Below, piece after piece: positions 41,337 to 48,810 of a stretch of DNA of 64,000 nt; the first letter of the stretch is position 1, and each line of letters starts with the position of its first letter. The notes under the pieces are model-generated. The model was given only the letters and a program-made list of their open reading frames with translations. It did no database searches and was not told the DNA's origin. The DNA is taken from the NCBI RefSeq assembly GCF_026242055.1, contig NZ_JAPJDL010000001.1:620001-684000 (forward strand), in the 5' to 3' direction. Source of the stretch: Lentzea sp. NEAU-D7. GTDB taxonomy: Bacteria > Actinomycetota > Actinomycetes > Mycobacteriales > Pseudonocardiaceae. A program made the translations under genes and the position numbers.

Positions 41337-42440
41337 TCACAGAACACGGACCTCGTGGGCCGGAAGGCCGCTCCACCACCGCACGTAACGCTTGTACACC
41401 TGCGGTTCCCGGTCACCGAGGAGCTTGCGCAGCAACGCCGCCTCCTCGGCCAGCCCGGCCCACTGCTCCTCGCCGAGGGCGTGGAAAGCCGTAGCTTCGA
41501 CGCCTCCGTCCTCGGCCGGGCGCCACACCCCTGCCACGTGACCGTCGACGAGCAGGGTCGGCAGGGTGTCCCCGTTGTTGCGGATGACGAGCTTGCGGTA
41601 CTCGTCCGGGATGATCCGGCTCCGGTCGGCGTAGGCGAGCAAAGTGCTGTCCCACATGGCCATCAGCCGCGGCGGCGCCACAGCGTCCTCGTCCGGCATC
41701 GTCCGGCCGGGAACGTCGTAGTGGTCACCGGTCCGCACGAGGTCCAGCGACGCCAGCGCCTCCCGGATCGTGGTGCGCGGCAACATGCTGAACTGGTTCA
41801 TGTCGGGGACGGTCGCCGGGCCGAACCCGGTGAGGTAGCGGCGCAGCATCTCGGCCACCGCGGCCAGTTGCTCGCGCGGCTCGGTCGTCACGGCCTGATA
41901 GGACGGCCGCAGTCCGAACGACCAGGGCCCGCCCGTCGGCGCGTGCACGAGACCGCCGTACGTTCGCAGCGCCCACCAGACGCCGGGCTCACCGACGTCG
42001 CCGGCGTGCGAGTGCAGCAGTTCCTCGATCTCCGCCTTCTGGCGGGGTGTCGCGGCGAACTCGAGCAGGTGCTCCAGCAGCGCGTCGGCCTGCTCGATCG
42101 TGACGTTCATCGACTTGAACCGCTTGTCGTACAGCCGTGACGCCCTCAACGCGGGCAGCATCGCGTGGTGGAACACCTCGTGGTCCGCGGCCGTCACGGC
42201 GTGCAGGGTGATCCGCATCAGCGATGCCTTGCGGACCACCCCGCTCACGAACGCCTCGTCCAGGTCGGCGGGGTCGAAACCCTCGATCCGGTTCCACAGC
42301 GCGATGTACGGCGACGCGGGTTCCTGCGCCTGGATCGCCACGACCCGGTTCACGGCCGTCAGCGGGTCGACCGGTTCACGCCTCAGCAGCATCTGCCGGT
42401 CGAGCGTGGCGCGGTTGAGCTGACGTGCCGTGAAGGTCAT
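41337..42440 (-). CDS. AlkZ-like winged-helix DNA glycosylase superfamily protein
   Basis: A 367-aa protein of the HTH_42 superfamily, which includes the interstrand-crosslink glycosylases AlkZ and YcaQ. The catalytic QxQ motif is present at Q37-A-Q39 (VVAIQAQEPASPY), exactly the position used by AlkZ. Three tandem winged-helix-like modules and a C-terminal beta-barrel are expected. AlkZ itself protects an azinomycin producer against its own DNA-crosslinking product, and related copies exist in many actinomycetes without a known crosslinker. The ATG at 42440 faces away from the orphan membrane gene. Confidence 0.85.
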   Translation of the reverse strand: MTFTARQLNRATLDRQMLLRREPVDPLTAVNRVVAIQAQEPASPYIALWNRIEGFDPADLDEAFVSGVVRKASLMRITLHAVTAADHEVFHHAMLPALRASRLYDKRFKSMNVTIEQADALLEHLLEFAATPRQKAEIEELLHSHAGDVGEPGVWWALRTYGGLVHAPTGGPWSFGLRPSYQAVTTEPREQLAAVAEMLRRYLTGFGPATVPDMNQFSMLPRTTIREALASLDLVRTGDHYDVPGRTMPDEDAVAPPRLMAMWDSTLLAYADRSRIIPDEYRKLVIRNNGDTLPTLLVDGHVAGVWRPAEDGGVEATAFHALGEEQWAGLAEEAALLRKLLGDREPQVYKRYVRWWSGLPAHEVRVL

Positions 42441-42455
42441 GCCCGAGATCCTGGC

Positions 42456-44432
42456 TCACCTCAGCTTCGACGGCCACCAGATTCGCCCGCCGACGTCCAC
42501 CGACAGCGCCGGCACGAGCAGCGACCGCACCAGCAGCGTGTCGAGCAGGACACCGAACGCGACGATGAACGCGATCTGCGTGAGGAACAGGATCGGCAGC
42601 ACGGCCAGCGCCGCGAACGTCGCCGCCAGCACCACACCCGCCGACGTGATCACGCCACCGGTCAGGGTGAGGCCGCGCAGCGTTCCCTCGACTGTGCCGA
42701 GTCGCTGGGTCTCCTCGCGGACGCGGGTCATCAGGAAGATGTTGTAGTCGATGCCCAACGCCACGAGGAACACGAACCCGAACAACGGCACCACGGGATC
42801 GGAACCGGGGAAGTCGAACACGTGGTTGAACACCAGCGCCGACACGCCCATCGTGGCCGCGAACGACAGCACGACGGTCGCGATCAGCAGCAGCGGCGCC
42901 AGCAACGACCGCAGCAGCAGCGCCAGGATCAGGAAGATCACGACCAGCACGATCGGGATGATCAGCATCCGGTCGTGCTCGGACGTCGTCCTGGTGTCGA
43001 GCAACGTCGCCGTGGGCCCGCCCACCTTGGTCCCGTCGATGCCGTCGACCGCCGCGCGAAGCCGTTGCACGGTCTCGACCGCGGCGTCGGAGTCCGGGGC
43101 GTCGGTCAGCGTGGCCTCGATGCGCACCAGGCCTTCGGCCGTTCCGGACGGCCGCACGTCCGCGACACCGTCCACCTTGGACTTCTGCACGACCTCGGCG
43201 GTCCTGTCCTCGGCCGCGATGATCACGGTGGGCGAGCCGGTGCCGCCGGGGAAGTGGCGGGACAGCAGCTCCTGTCCCGCCACGGACTCGACCGGGGTCA
43301 GGAACACGTCGGACTGCGCGGTGCCCGACGCCTTGAGCTGCGGCAGGAACGCGGCGCCGACGAGCAGCACGAGCGTGGTGACGATCCAGATCGCGCGCGG
43401 CCTGCGGCGCACCAGGTTCGCGACGCGGCCCCACAGCCCGCTGGTCTCGGGGTGCTCCGAGCCGAACTTCGGGGCGAACGGCCAGAAGGCGCCGCGCCCG
43501 AGCAGTGCCAGGGTCGCGGGCAGGAACGTCATCGTGGTCAGCAGCGCGGCACCGATGCCGATGGCGGCGACCGGGCCGAGGCCCTTGTTCGAGTCGAGGT
43601 CGCTGAACAGCAGGCACAGCACGCCGAGGATCACCGTGCCGGCCGAGGCCGCGATGGGTTCGATCGTGCCGCGCCAGGCGGTCTTGACGGCCGCGAACCT
43701 GTCCTGGGTGTCGCGCAGCTCCTCGCGGAACCTCGACACCAGCAGTAGCGCGTAGTCCGTCGCGGCGCCGAACACCAGGATCGAGAGGATGCCCTGGCTC
43801 TGGCCGTTCAGCGCCAGGACGTCGTTCTTCGCGAGCAGGTAGACCACGAAGCTGGCCAGCCCCAGCGCGAACACCGCCGACACCAGCACGACGATCGGCA
43901 GCAGCGGGCTCCGGTAGACCACCAGCAGGATCAACGCGACCACGGCGCCCGCGACGAGCAGCAGCAGCCCGTCGATCCCGCCGAACGCCTCGACGAGGTC
44001 CGCCACCTGCGCCGCCGGGCCCGTGACCAGCACGGTCAGCCCTTCAGGCGCGCCACGCGTGCCGTCGCGGAGCTCGAAGATCGAGTCCTTGACGTCCTTG
44101 GCGGGGTCGAGCAGGACGACCACCTGCGCGGCCTGGTCGTCGTTCGGCGAGGGGATCACCGGCGACGCCTGGAAGCCCTTGACCTCGTCGGCGAGGTACT
44201 TCTTGTCCTCTTCGGTCAGTCCGCTGACGCGTTCGACCACGACGATCGCCGGGATCGCGTTCTCGCGCTGGAACTTCTTCTGCAGCTCGGCGACCTGGGT
44301 GGACTCGGCGGAGTTGGGCAGGAACGCGCTGCTGTCGTTCTCCGCGACCTCCGACAGCTTGCCCGCGTACGGTCCGGTGAAGCCGCCCAAGGCCAACCAG
44401 ACGACGAGCAGGACCCCGGCAAGCACTCGCAT
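42456..44432 (-). CDS. MMPL-family transporter
   Basis: A 658-aa MmpL/RND-superfamily membrane protein. One N-terminal helix is followed by an extracytoplasmic domain, five clustered helices around residues 165-330 (VFGAATDYALLLVSRFREEL), a second external domain and a final helix cluster (GIDYNIFLMTRVREE). The paired DY motifs carry the proton-relay aspartates. Such proteins export lipids or drugs. It lacks the long leader of mycobacterial MmpL proteins. The ATG at 44432 is divergent from a MarR gene, with two dyads between them. Confidence 0.9.
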   Translation of the reverse strand: MRVLAGVLLVVWLALGGFTGPYAGKLSEVAENDSSAFLPNSAESTQVAELQKKFQRENAIPAIVVVERVSGLTEEDKKYLADEVKGFQASPVIPSPNDDQAAQVVVLLDPAKDVKDSIFELRDGTRGAPEGLTVLVTGPAAQVADLVEAFGGIDGLLLLVAGAVVALILLVVYRSPLLPIVVLVSAVFALGLASFVVYLLAKNDVLALNGQSQGILSILVFGAATDYALLLVSRFREELRDTQDRFAAVKTAWRGTIEPIAASAGTVILGVLCLLFSDLDSNKGLGPVAAIGIGAALLTTMTFLPATLALLGRGAFWPFAPKFGSEHPETSGLWGRVANLVRRRPRAIWIVTTLVLLVGAAFLPQLKASGTAQSDVFLTPVESVAGQELLSRHFPGGTGSPTVIIAAEDRTAEVVQKSKVDGVADVRPSGTAEGLVRIEATLTDAPDSDAAVETVQRLRAAVDGIDGTKVGGPTATLLDTRTTSEHDRMLIIPIVLVVIFLILALLLRSLLAPLLLIATVVLSFAATMGVSALVFNHVFDFPGSDPVVPLFGFVFLVALGIDYNIFLMTRVREETQRLGTVEGTLRGLTLTGGVITSAGVVLAATFAALAVLPILFLTQIAFIVAFGVLLDTLLVRSLLVPALSVDVGGRIWWPSKLR

Positions 44433-44442
44433 CAGACATTCC

Positions 44443-44472
44443 TTCGATCGTCGAACGTTTCGATGGTCGAAA
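44443..44472. promoter_or_regulatory. Paired operators for the MarR regulator
   Basis: TTCGA-TCG-TCGAA (44443-44455) and TTTCGA-TGG-TCGAAA (44458-44472) are two near-identical dyads with 16 bp between centres, lying between the divergent MMPL and marR starts. They are likely binding sites for two MarR dimers controlling both genes. Confidence 0.75.
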
Positions 44473-44487
44473 CAGTAAGCTGTGCGC

Positions 44488-44934
44488 GTGAGCGATGCAA
44501 CCGACTACGAGCTGAGCATGATGCTGCGCGCGCTGGTGATGGAGTCGAACCGGTTCCTGGAGATCTTCAGCGCCGCCCACGAGTTGCATCCCACGGACAT
44601 GACAGCGCTGAACCTCATCATGACGGCCCCGATGACACCCGGCACGCTGGCGAAGGCCCTGAACCTCAGCGCGTCGGCGACGACGTCCGTGCTCGACCGC
44701 CTCGAGAGGGCGGGGCACGTCGTCCGCGACCGCGACCCCGGCGACCGCCGCCGTGTCGAGCTCCGGGTGCTCGACACGGCGACGGAGCTCGCCTCCACGT
44801 TCTTCCAGCCCCTGGCACGCGGCTACGCGGCGGCGTGGGGGCGCATGAGCGCGGAGGAACGGCAGGTCGTCGCGCGCTTCCTCGCCGCGACGATCGAGGC
44901 GACGGCCCGGGTGCGCGAAGAGGTGGTCAGCTGA
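44488..44934 (+). CDS. MarR-family transcriptional regulator
   Basis: A 148-aa winged-helix regulator (LAKALNLSASATTSVLDRLERAGHVVRDRDPGDRR recognition region, the classical MarR wing DPGDRRRVELR). The GTG at 44488 is chosen, and the in-frame GTG at 44482 is equally possible; there is no Shine-Dalgarno, so the mRNA may be leaderless. It is divergent from the MMPL gene across the paired TTCGA/TCGAA dyads and is thus its probable repressor. The stop overlaps the convergent DinB-like gene by 8 bases. Confidence 0.9.
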   Translation: MSDATDYELSMMLRALVMESNRFLEIFSAAHELHPTDMTALNLIMTAPMTPGTLAKALNLSASATTSVLDRLERAGHVVRDRDPGDRRRVELRVLDTATELASTFFQPLARGYAAAWGRMSAEERQVVARFLAATIEATARVREEVVS

Positions 44935-45517
44935 GCCGGCCCGCCGGCAGCGTCCGCCCGCACACCAGCAGCAACAGGTCCTGGGCCAGTCCCCTGACCG
45001 GCTCGCCCTCACCGAACGTCCAGTCCAGGTCGGTGGCTTCGAGGCGTTTGCCGCCGAGGTCGGCACCGAAGTACCTGACGTTGGCGGGCTTCATGGCGCC
45101 GAGCACGACGCGGAGCCGGTCGAGCGGGACCCTGCGGTCCAGTCCCAGCGCGACGGTGATGTCCAGGCCGTGGATGACCTCGTGCGCGAGCGCTCCGGCC
45201 GGGCCGCCACCGGGTGGCGTCCACGGGTGGTCGATGTTGTTCTTCAGGCTGTTCAGCAGGTCGCTCGCCGGGAGCAGGGCGTCCTTGCGGGCCATGCGGT
45301 CGGAGGCGTGGTTGAACCGGCCGGCCGATTTCAGGATCTCCAGGAGCACTCTCGTTCCCGACGACCGGAACGGCAGCGTCGTGTGCGCGACGACGTGCTT
45401 CACGGTCCAGCCCTCGCACAGGCTCGGCGCCTGCCACTGCTCCCCGGTGAGGCCGCTCAGGAGTTCTGCCTGGTCACGCCGTTCGGCCGCCACTGCGGCG
45501 CGGATGTCTTCGGTCAT
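44927..45517 (-). CDS. Maleylpyruvate isomerase-family (DinB-like) protein
   Basis: A 196-aa protein of the mycothiol-dependent maleylpyruvate isomerase/DinB superfamily, a four-helix bundle. The opening is typical (RDQAELLSGLTGEQWQAPSLCEGWTVKHVVAH, the last histidine being a metal ligand), then ALAHEVIHGLDI with further histidines. In actinomycetes many members use mycothiol for detoxification or thiol transfer. The ATG at 45517 is divergent from the sigma-factor gene. The substrate is unknown. Confidence 0.85.
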   Translation of the reverse strand: MTEDIRAAVAAERRDQAELLSGLTGEQWQAPSLCEGWTVKHVVAHTTLPFRSSGTRVLLEILKSAGRFNHASDRMARKDALLPASDLLNSLKNNIDHPWTPPGGGPAGALAHEVIHGLDITVALGLDRRVPLDRLRVVLGAMKPANVRYFGADLGGKRLEATDLDWTFGEGEPVRGLAQDLLLLVCGRTLPAGRLS

Positions 45518-45573
45518 GCCCGGATGTACGAGCCGGGCGACGGGAACTCATCGGTCCGCGTAGGGTCTGGTGC

Positions 45574-46554
45574 GTGATCGAGACGCTGGAGCCGTTCCGG
45601 GTCGAGCTGACCGGCTACTGCTACCGCATGCTCGGCTCCGGCTTCGAGGCCGAGGACGCCGTGCAGGAAACACTTGTGCGCGCGTGGAAGGCGTTCGACA
45701 GCTACGACTCCGCGCGCGCGTCGCTGCGGACCTGGCTCTACCGGATAGCCACGAACATCTGCATCGACATGCAGCGCAGTGCTCAGCGCCGCGCCCTGGC
45801 CGTGGACCTGGGCCCGTCCGGCGGGGAACTCGGCGCCCCTCTGCTGGAGAACGCCTTCGTGCAGCCAGTGCCGGACGCCTCCGTGCTGCCGGAGGACCGG
45901 ACGATCCGCCGCGAGACCGTCCGCCTGGCGTTCGTCGCCGCCCTGCAGCACCTGCCGCCCCGCCAGCGGGCCGTGCTGATCCTGCGCGACGTCCTGGCGT
46001 GGCAGGCCTCCGAGGTCGCCGCACTGCTGTCCGACTCGGTCGCGTCGGTGAACAGCGCACTGCAACGCGCCCGCGCGACACTGCGGGTGGCCGACGTCGG
46101 CGCACCCCTGGACGTGTCCGACCCCGTGCAGAAGTCGCTCCTGCGCCGCTACTGCGAGGCGTTCGACCGGCATGACATGCGGACGCTCGTGTCCTTGCTG
46201 CACGAGGACGCGACCATGTCGATGCCGCCGTTCAGCTGGTGGCTGCGGGGCCGCGAGTCGATCTCCCTCGCGTTGAGCGCTCCTGACTCCCCCTGCGCCG
46301 GCGCCTGGCTGGTACCGGTGCGGGCCAACGCCTCCCCCGCGTTCTGGCAGATGCGGCCCGGTCTGGAGCAGCCGTTCGGACTGGTGTTCCTCGACGTGCG
46401 GGACGGCATGGTGACGGGAACCACCACGTACCTGAACGTGGAGGAGCTGCTGCCCCTGTTCGGCTCGCCCTCGGCCGCACCGCTCAGTTCCGCACCGCTC
46501 AGTTCCGCACCGCTCAGTTCTGGGCGGCCGTCCCGTACATCTGTGGACGACTAG
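45574..46554 (+). CDS. ECF-type sigma factor with SnoaL-like C-terminal domain
   Basis: A 326-aa sigma-70 family factor. Region 2 (about residues 8-75, GYCYRMLGSGFEAEDAVQETLVRAW) and region 4 (about 125-170, HLPPRQRAVLILRDVLAWQASEVAALL) are followed by a SnoaL/NTF2-like domain to about residue 300, as in the SigJ/ECF41-like groups where the extra domain replaces an anti-sigma factor. The end is a low-complexity tail made of three exact APLSS repeats. GTG start. VOC and GNAT genes follow with short gaps. Confidence 0.88.
   Translation: MIETLEPFRVELTGYCYRMLGSGFEAEDAVQETLVRAWKAFDSYDSARASLRTWLYRIATNICIDMQRSAQRRALAVDLGPSGGELGAPLLENAFVQPVPDASVLPEDRTIRRETVRLAFVAALQHLPPRQRAVLILRDVLAWQASEVAALLSDSVASVNSALQRARATLRVADVGAPLDVSDPVQKSLLRRYCEAFDRHDMRTLVSLLHEDATMSMPPFSWWLRGRESISLALSAPDSPCAGAWLVPVRANASPAFWQMRPGLEQPFGLVFLDVRDGMVTGTTTYLNVEELLPLFGSPSAAPLSSAPLSSAPLSSGRPSRTSVDD
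46475..46519. repeat. 15-bp tandem repeat, three copies
   Basis: CCGCACCGCTCAGTT repeated exactly three times (46475, 46490, 46505) in frame inside the sigma-factor gene, giving APLSS-APLSS-APLSS. Exact DNA identity suggests recent slippage and possible copy-number variation between strains. Confidence 0.9.
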
Positions 46555-46569
46555 TTCTGGAGGAAGTCC

Positions 46570-46923
46570 ATGGCTGTTCAGCCCATCGTCCTGACGCCCG
46601 ACCTGGAGCGGGCGCAGGCGTTCTACTCGCAGGTGTTCGGCGCCGTCGAGGTGTACCGCCACCCCGCTGACGGACCGGTCTTCTACAAGACGCTCAAGAT
46701 CGGCGACGGAGAGCTGGGGCTCGTGGCCGAGGAGGTGGACGTCTCGGTGCCCGCGCGCATCGTGCTGAGCATCGGCGTGGAGGACGTCGACGCGGCGCTG
46801 CCGCTGGTCGAGGCCGCCGGCGGTCGGGTGCGGGGGCCCGCGAACGACATGCCCTGGGGGCAGCGCGTGGCGCACGTCTTCGACCCGGACGGGAACCCGG
46901 TCAACCTCACGCAGGACCTCTAG
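46570..46923 (+). CDS. VOC-family (glyoxalase/bleomycin-resistance-like) protein
   Basis: A 117-aa vicinal-oxygen-chelate domain with one beta-alpha-beta-beta-beta module pair (LERAQAFYSQVFGAVEV near the start, HVFDPDGNPVNL near the end). The ATG follows GGAGGAAG, 15 bases after the sigma-factor stop, so it is likely co-transcribed with the sigma gene. Metal ligands of glyoxalase I are only partly visible. It could bind or detoxify a small molecule. Confidence 0.88.
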   Translation: MAVQPIVLTPDLERAQAFYSQVFGAVEVYRHPADGPVFYKTLKIGDGELGLVAEEVDVSVPARIVLSIGVEDVDAALPLVEAAGGRVRGPANDMPWGQRVAHVFDPDGNPVNLTQDL

Positions 46924-46933
46924 GGTCGCGGAC

Positions 46934-47500
46934 GTGATCCGGATCGTGCCGTCGGACGAGGTGCCGTGGGAGGACGTCGAGGCGATCTTCGACGGCTCCG
47001 AGCCCCGCAAGTGCCACTGCCAGCGCTACAAGGTGAAGGGCTGGTTCTGGCGCGACTCGACGCTCGCCGAACGCGTCGCCGCGCACGAGTCGCAGTCCGC
47101 GCGGGGCAGCGGCCTCGTGGCCTACGTGGACGACCAGCCCGCCGGCTGGGTGGCGGTCGAACCGCGCTGCGACTACGCGAAGCTGCTGGACATGCCCGTT
47201 CCGTGGAAGGGGCGCGCCGAGGACAAGGACGACGACGGCGTGTGGGCCGTGACGTGTTTCGTGGTGCGCAAGGGGTTTCGGCGCCAGGGCCTCACCTACG
47301 AGCTGGCAGCGGCGACCGTGTCCCACGCGCGCGAGCGGGGCGCTCGTGCCGTCGAGGCTTATCCGATGATCGCCGCGCCGGGGCAGAACGTCACGTGGGG
47401 CGAGATGCACGTCGGCGCGCGGCAGGTGTTCGAGGAGGCCGGGTTCGTGCAGGTGACCCACCCCACGAAGCGGCGTTTCGTGATGAGGGTGGACTTCTGA
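46934..47500 (+). CDS. GNAT-family acetyltransferase
   Basis: A 188-aa GNAT N-acetyltransferase. The acetyl-CoA site is FVVRKGFRRQGLTYELAAA (R/Q-x-x-G-x-G/A type), followed by AVEAYPM. An N-terminal CHCQRYK motif with two cysteines is unusual and is shared by a subgroup of actinomycete GNATs. GTG start 10 bases after the VOC stop, so it is the third gene of the sigma/VOC/GNAT unit. The acceptor is unknown. Confidence 0.88.
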   Translation: MIRIVPSDEVPWEDVEAIFDGSEPRKCHCQRYKVKGWFWRDSTLAERVAAHESQSARGSGLVAYVDDQPAGWVAVEPRCDYAKLLDMPVPWKGRAEDKDDDGVWAVTCFVVRKGFRRQGLTYELAAATVSHARERGARAVEAYPMIAAPGQNVTWGEMHVGARQVFEEAGFVQVTHPTKRRFVMRVDF

Positions 47501-47513
47501 CGCGTCCGCGCGG

Positions 47514-48056
47514 CTAGACGGCCTCGACGAGGTCCCGGCGGCGCTCGACCGGTTGCGCCGACTTCCGGATCCGGCCCCACGGCTTGAACACGGAGAGGAA
47601 GTAGGCGAACAGCAGCAACGTCGGCGCGACGACGACCGGGTGCAGGATTCCGGACGGGATCACGGCGGCCGGGTCGCCCGCCAGCATCCGGTCGCCGATC
47701 TCGGCCGCCTGCGCGACGCCGGGCCGGAGCGCGAACGCGATCAGCAGTGACATGCCGGCGTTCAGGACGAGCTTGGTCGCGACCCACCAGTACCTCACGA
47801 GCCCGTACTTGCTGCCGAGGCCGAGCACGACGCCGGAGATCATGCAGACGACGCTGGCGCCGAACATCGGCCAGATCGCGAAGAGGTCGACCGCCTGGAT
47901 CGCCACCCCGGCGGTTCCGGTGTCCTCAGTGGACAGTGCGACCACGACGAGGATCCCCAGCGCGAGGTCGATGCCGAGCCATGCCGCCGCCGACAGGACG
48001 TGCACGAGCAGCACGGCCTTGCGGGCGCGGCCGCTGAGCTTGCGGATGGTGGTCAT
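47514..48056 (-). CDS. DUF2269-like integral membrane protein
   Basis: A 180-aa membrane protein with four helices (about residues 15-42, 55-80, 90-112, 135-160) and an N-terminal histidine in LLVHVLSAAAWLG, a motif of the DUF2269/CopD-like family that could bind heme or copper. The ATG at 48056 follows AGAAGGAG. It lies downstream of the NarL-type two-component pair and may be its target. The function is unknown. Confidence 0.75.
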   Translation of the reverse strand: MTTIRKLSGRARKAVLLVHVLSAAAWLGIDLALGILVVVALSTEDTGTAGVAIQAVDLFAIWPMFGASVVCMISGVVLGLGSKYGLVRYWWVATKLVLNAGMSLLIAFALRPGVAQAAEIGDRMLAGDPAAVIPSGILHPVVVAPTLLLFAYFLSVFKPWGRIRKSAQPVERRRDLVEAV

Positions 48057-48139
48057 CGTGATGCGCTCCTTCTCCCGTGGTGTCGCGTCCTACTCTCGCC
48101 ACCACGAGTGGCTGCATCATCCGCTCACGTTCTGATCTC

Positions 48140-48160
48140 GCGTACGTCAGATTGCGTACG
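48140..48160. promoter_or_regulatory. Direct repeat GCGTACG upstream of the DUF2269-like gene
   Basis: Two copies of GCGTACG (48140-48146, 48154-48160), 14 bp apart, lie between the response-regulator stop and the membrane-protein start. Each contains the palindrome CGTACG. Possible site for the neighbouring NarL-type regulator; weak evidence. Confidence 0.3.
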
Positions 48161-48162
48161 GG

Positions 48163-48810
48163 CTAACCGCCCGGAGTGACGATCCCTCTCTCGTAGGCGA
48201 ACACCACGGCGTGCGTGCGGTCGCGCAGACCGAGCTTGGTGAGCACGCGCGACACGTGCGTCTTCACCGTGGTCTCCCCCAGGAACAGCGTCGCGGCGAT
48301 CTCCGCGTTCGACGCGCCCTTGGCCAGTTCCACCAGCACCTCGAACTCTCGGTCGGTGAGCTCGGGCGGACGGGTGCGTTCCCTCGGCGCGGTGCTGAAA
48401 CGGGCGATCACCCGCCGGGTGACCTCGGGTGAGAGCAACGCGTCACCGCGCGCGACGACCCGCACGGACTCCACGAGGTCTTCCGGCGAGGCGTTCTTGA
48501 GCAGGAAGCCGCTCGCGCCCGCCTGCAGCGCCTCGAAGAGGTAGTCCTCGCGGTCGAACGTGGTCAGTATGACGACGCGAGTGCCGTGACCTGCGGAAAG
48601 GATGTGGCGGGTGGCTTGCAGGCCGTCCATGCGGGGCATCTGGACGTCCATCAGCACGACGTCGGGACGGAGCTCGGCGACGAGTTCCACGGCCTCGGCG
48701 CCGTCGCCCGCCTCGCCGACCACCTCGATGCCGGGCTCGGTGCCGAGGATGACCCGGAAGCCGGCGCGGACCAGGTCCTGGTCATCGGCCAGCACTACTC
48801 GCAGACTCAC
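48163..48810 (-). CDS. NarL/LuxR-family response regulator
   Basis: A 215-aa regulator with receiver domain (LADDQDLVRAGFR, phospho-acceptor in VVLMDVQMPRMDG, lysine in GFLLKNASPEDL) and a C-terminal LuxR helix-turn-helix (LTDREFEVLVELAKGASNAEIA, then TVKTHVSRVLTKLGLRDR). The GTG start overlaps the stop of its kinase (GTGA). It belongs to the DesR/LiaR-like group common in actinomycetes that answers membrane or antibiotic stress. Confidence 0.95.
   Translation of the reverse strand: MSLRVVLADDQDLVRAGFRVILGTEPGIEVVGEAGDGAEAVELVAELRPDVVLMDVQMPRMDGLQATRHILSAGHGTRVVILTTFDREDYLFEALQAGASGFLLKNASPEDLVESVRVVARGDALLSPEVTRRVIARFSTAPRERTRPPELTDREFEVLVELAKGASNAEIAATLFLGETTVKTHVSRVLTKLGLRDRTHAVVFAYERGIVTPGG

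Noticed and set aside
45543-45561. GGAAC ... CGT as an ECF-sigma promoter in front of the sigma gene
   Set aside because: The distance between the two elements is 11 bases; known ECF promoters need about 16-17.
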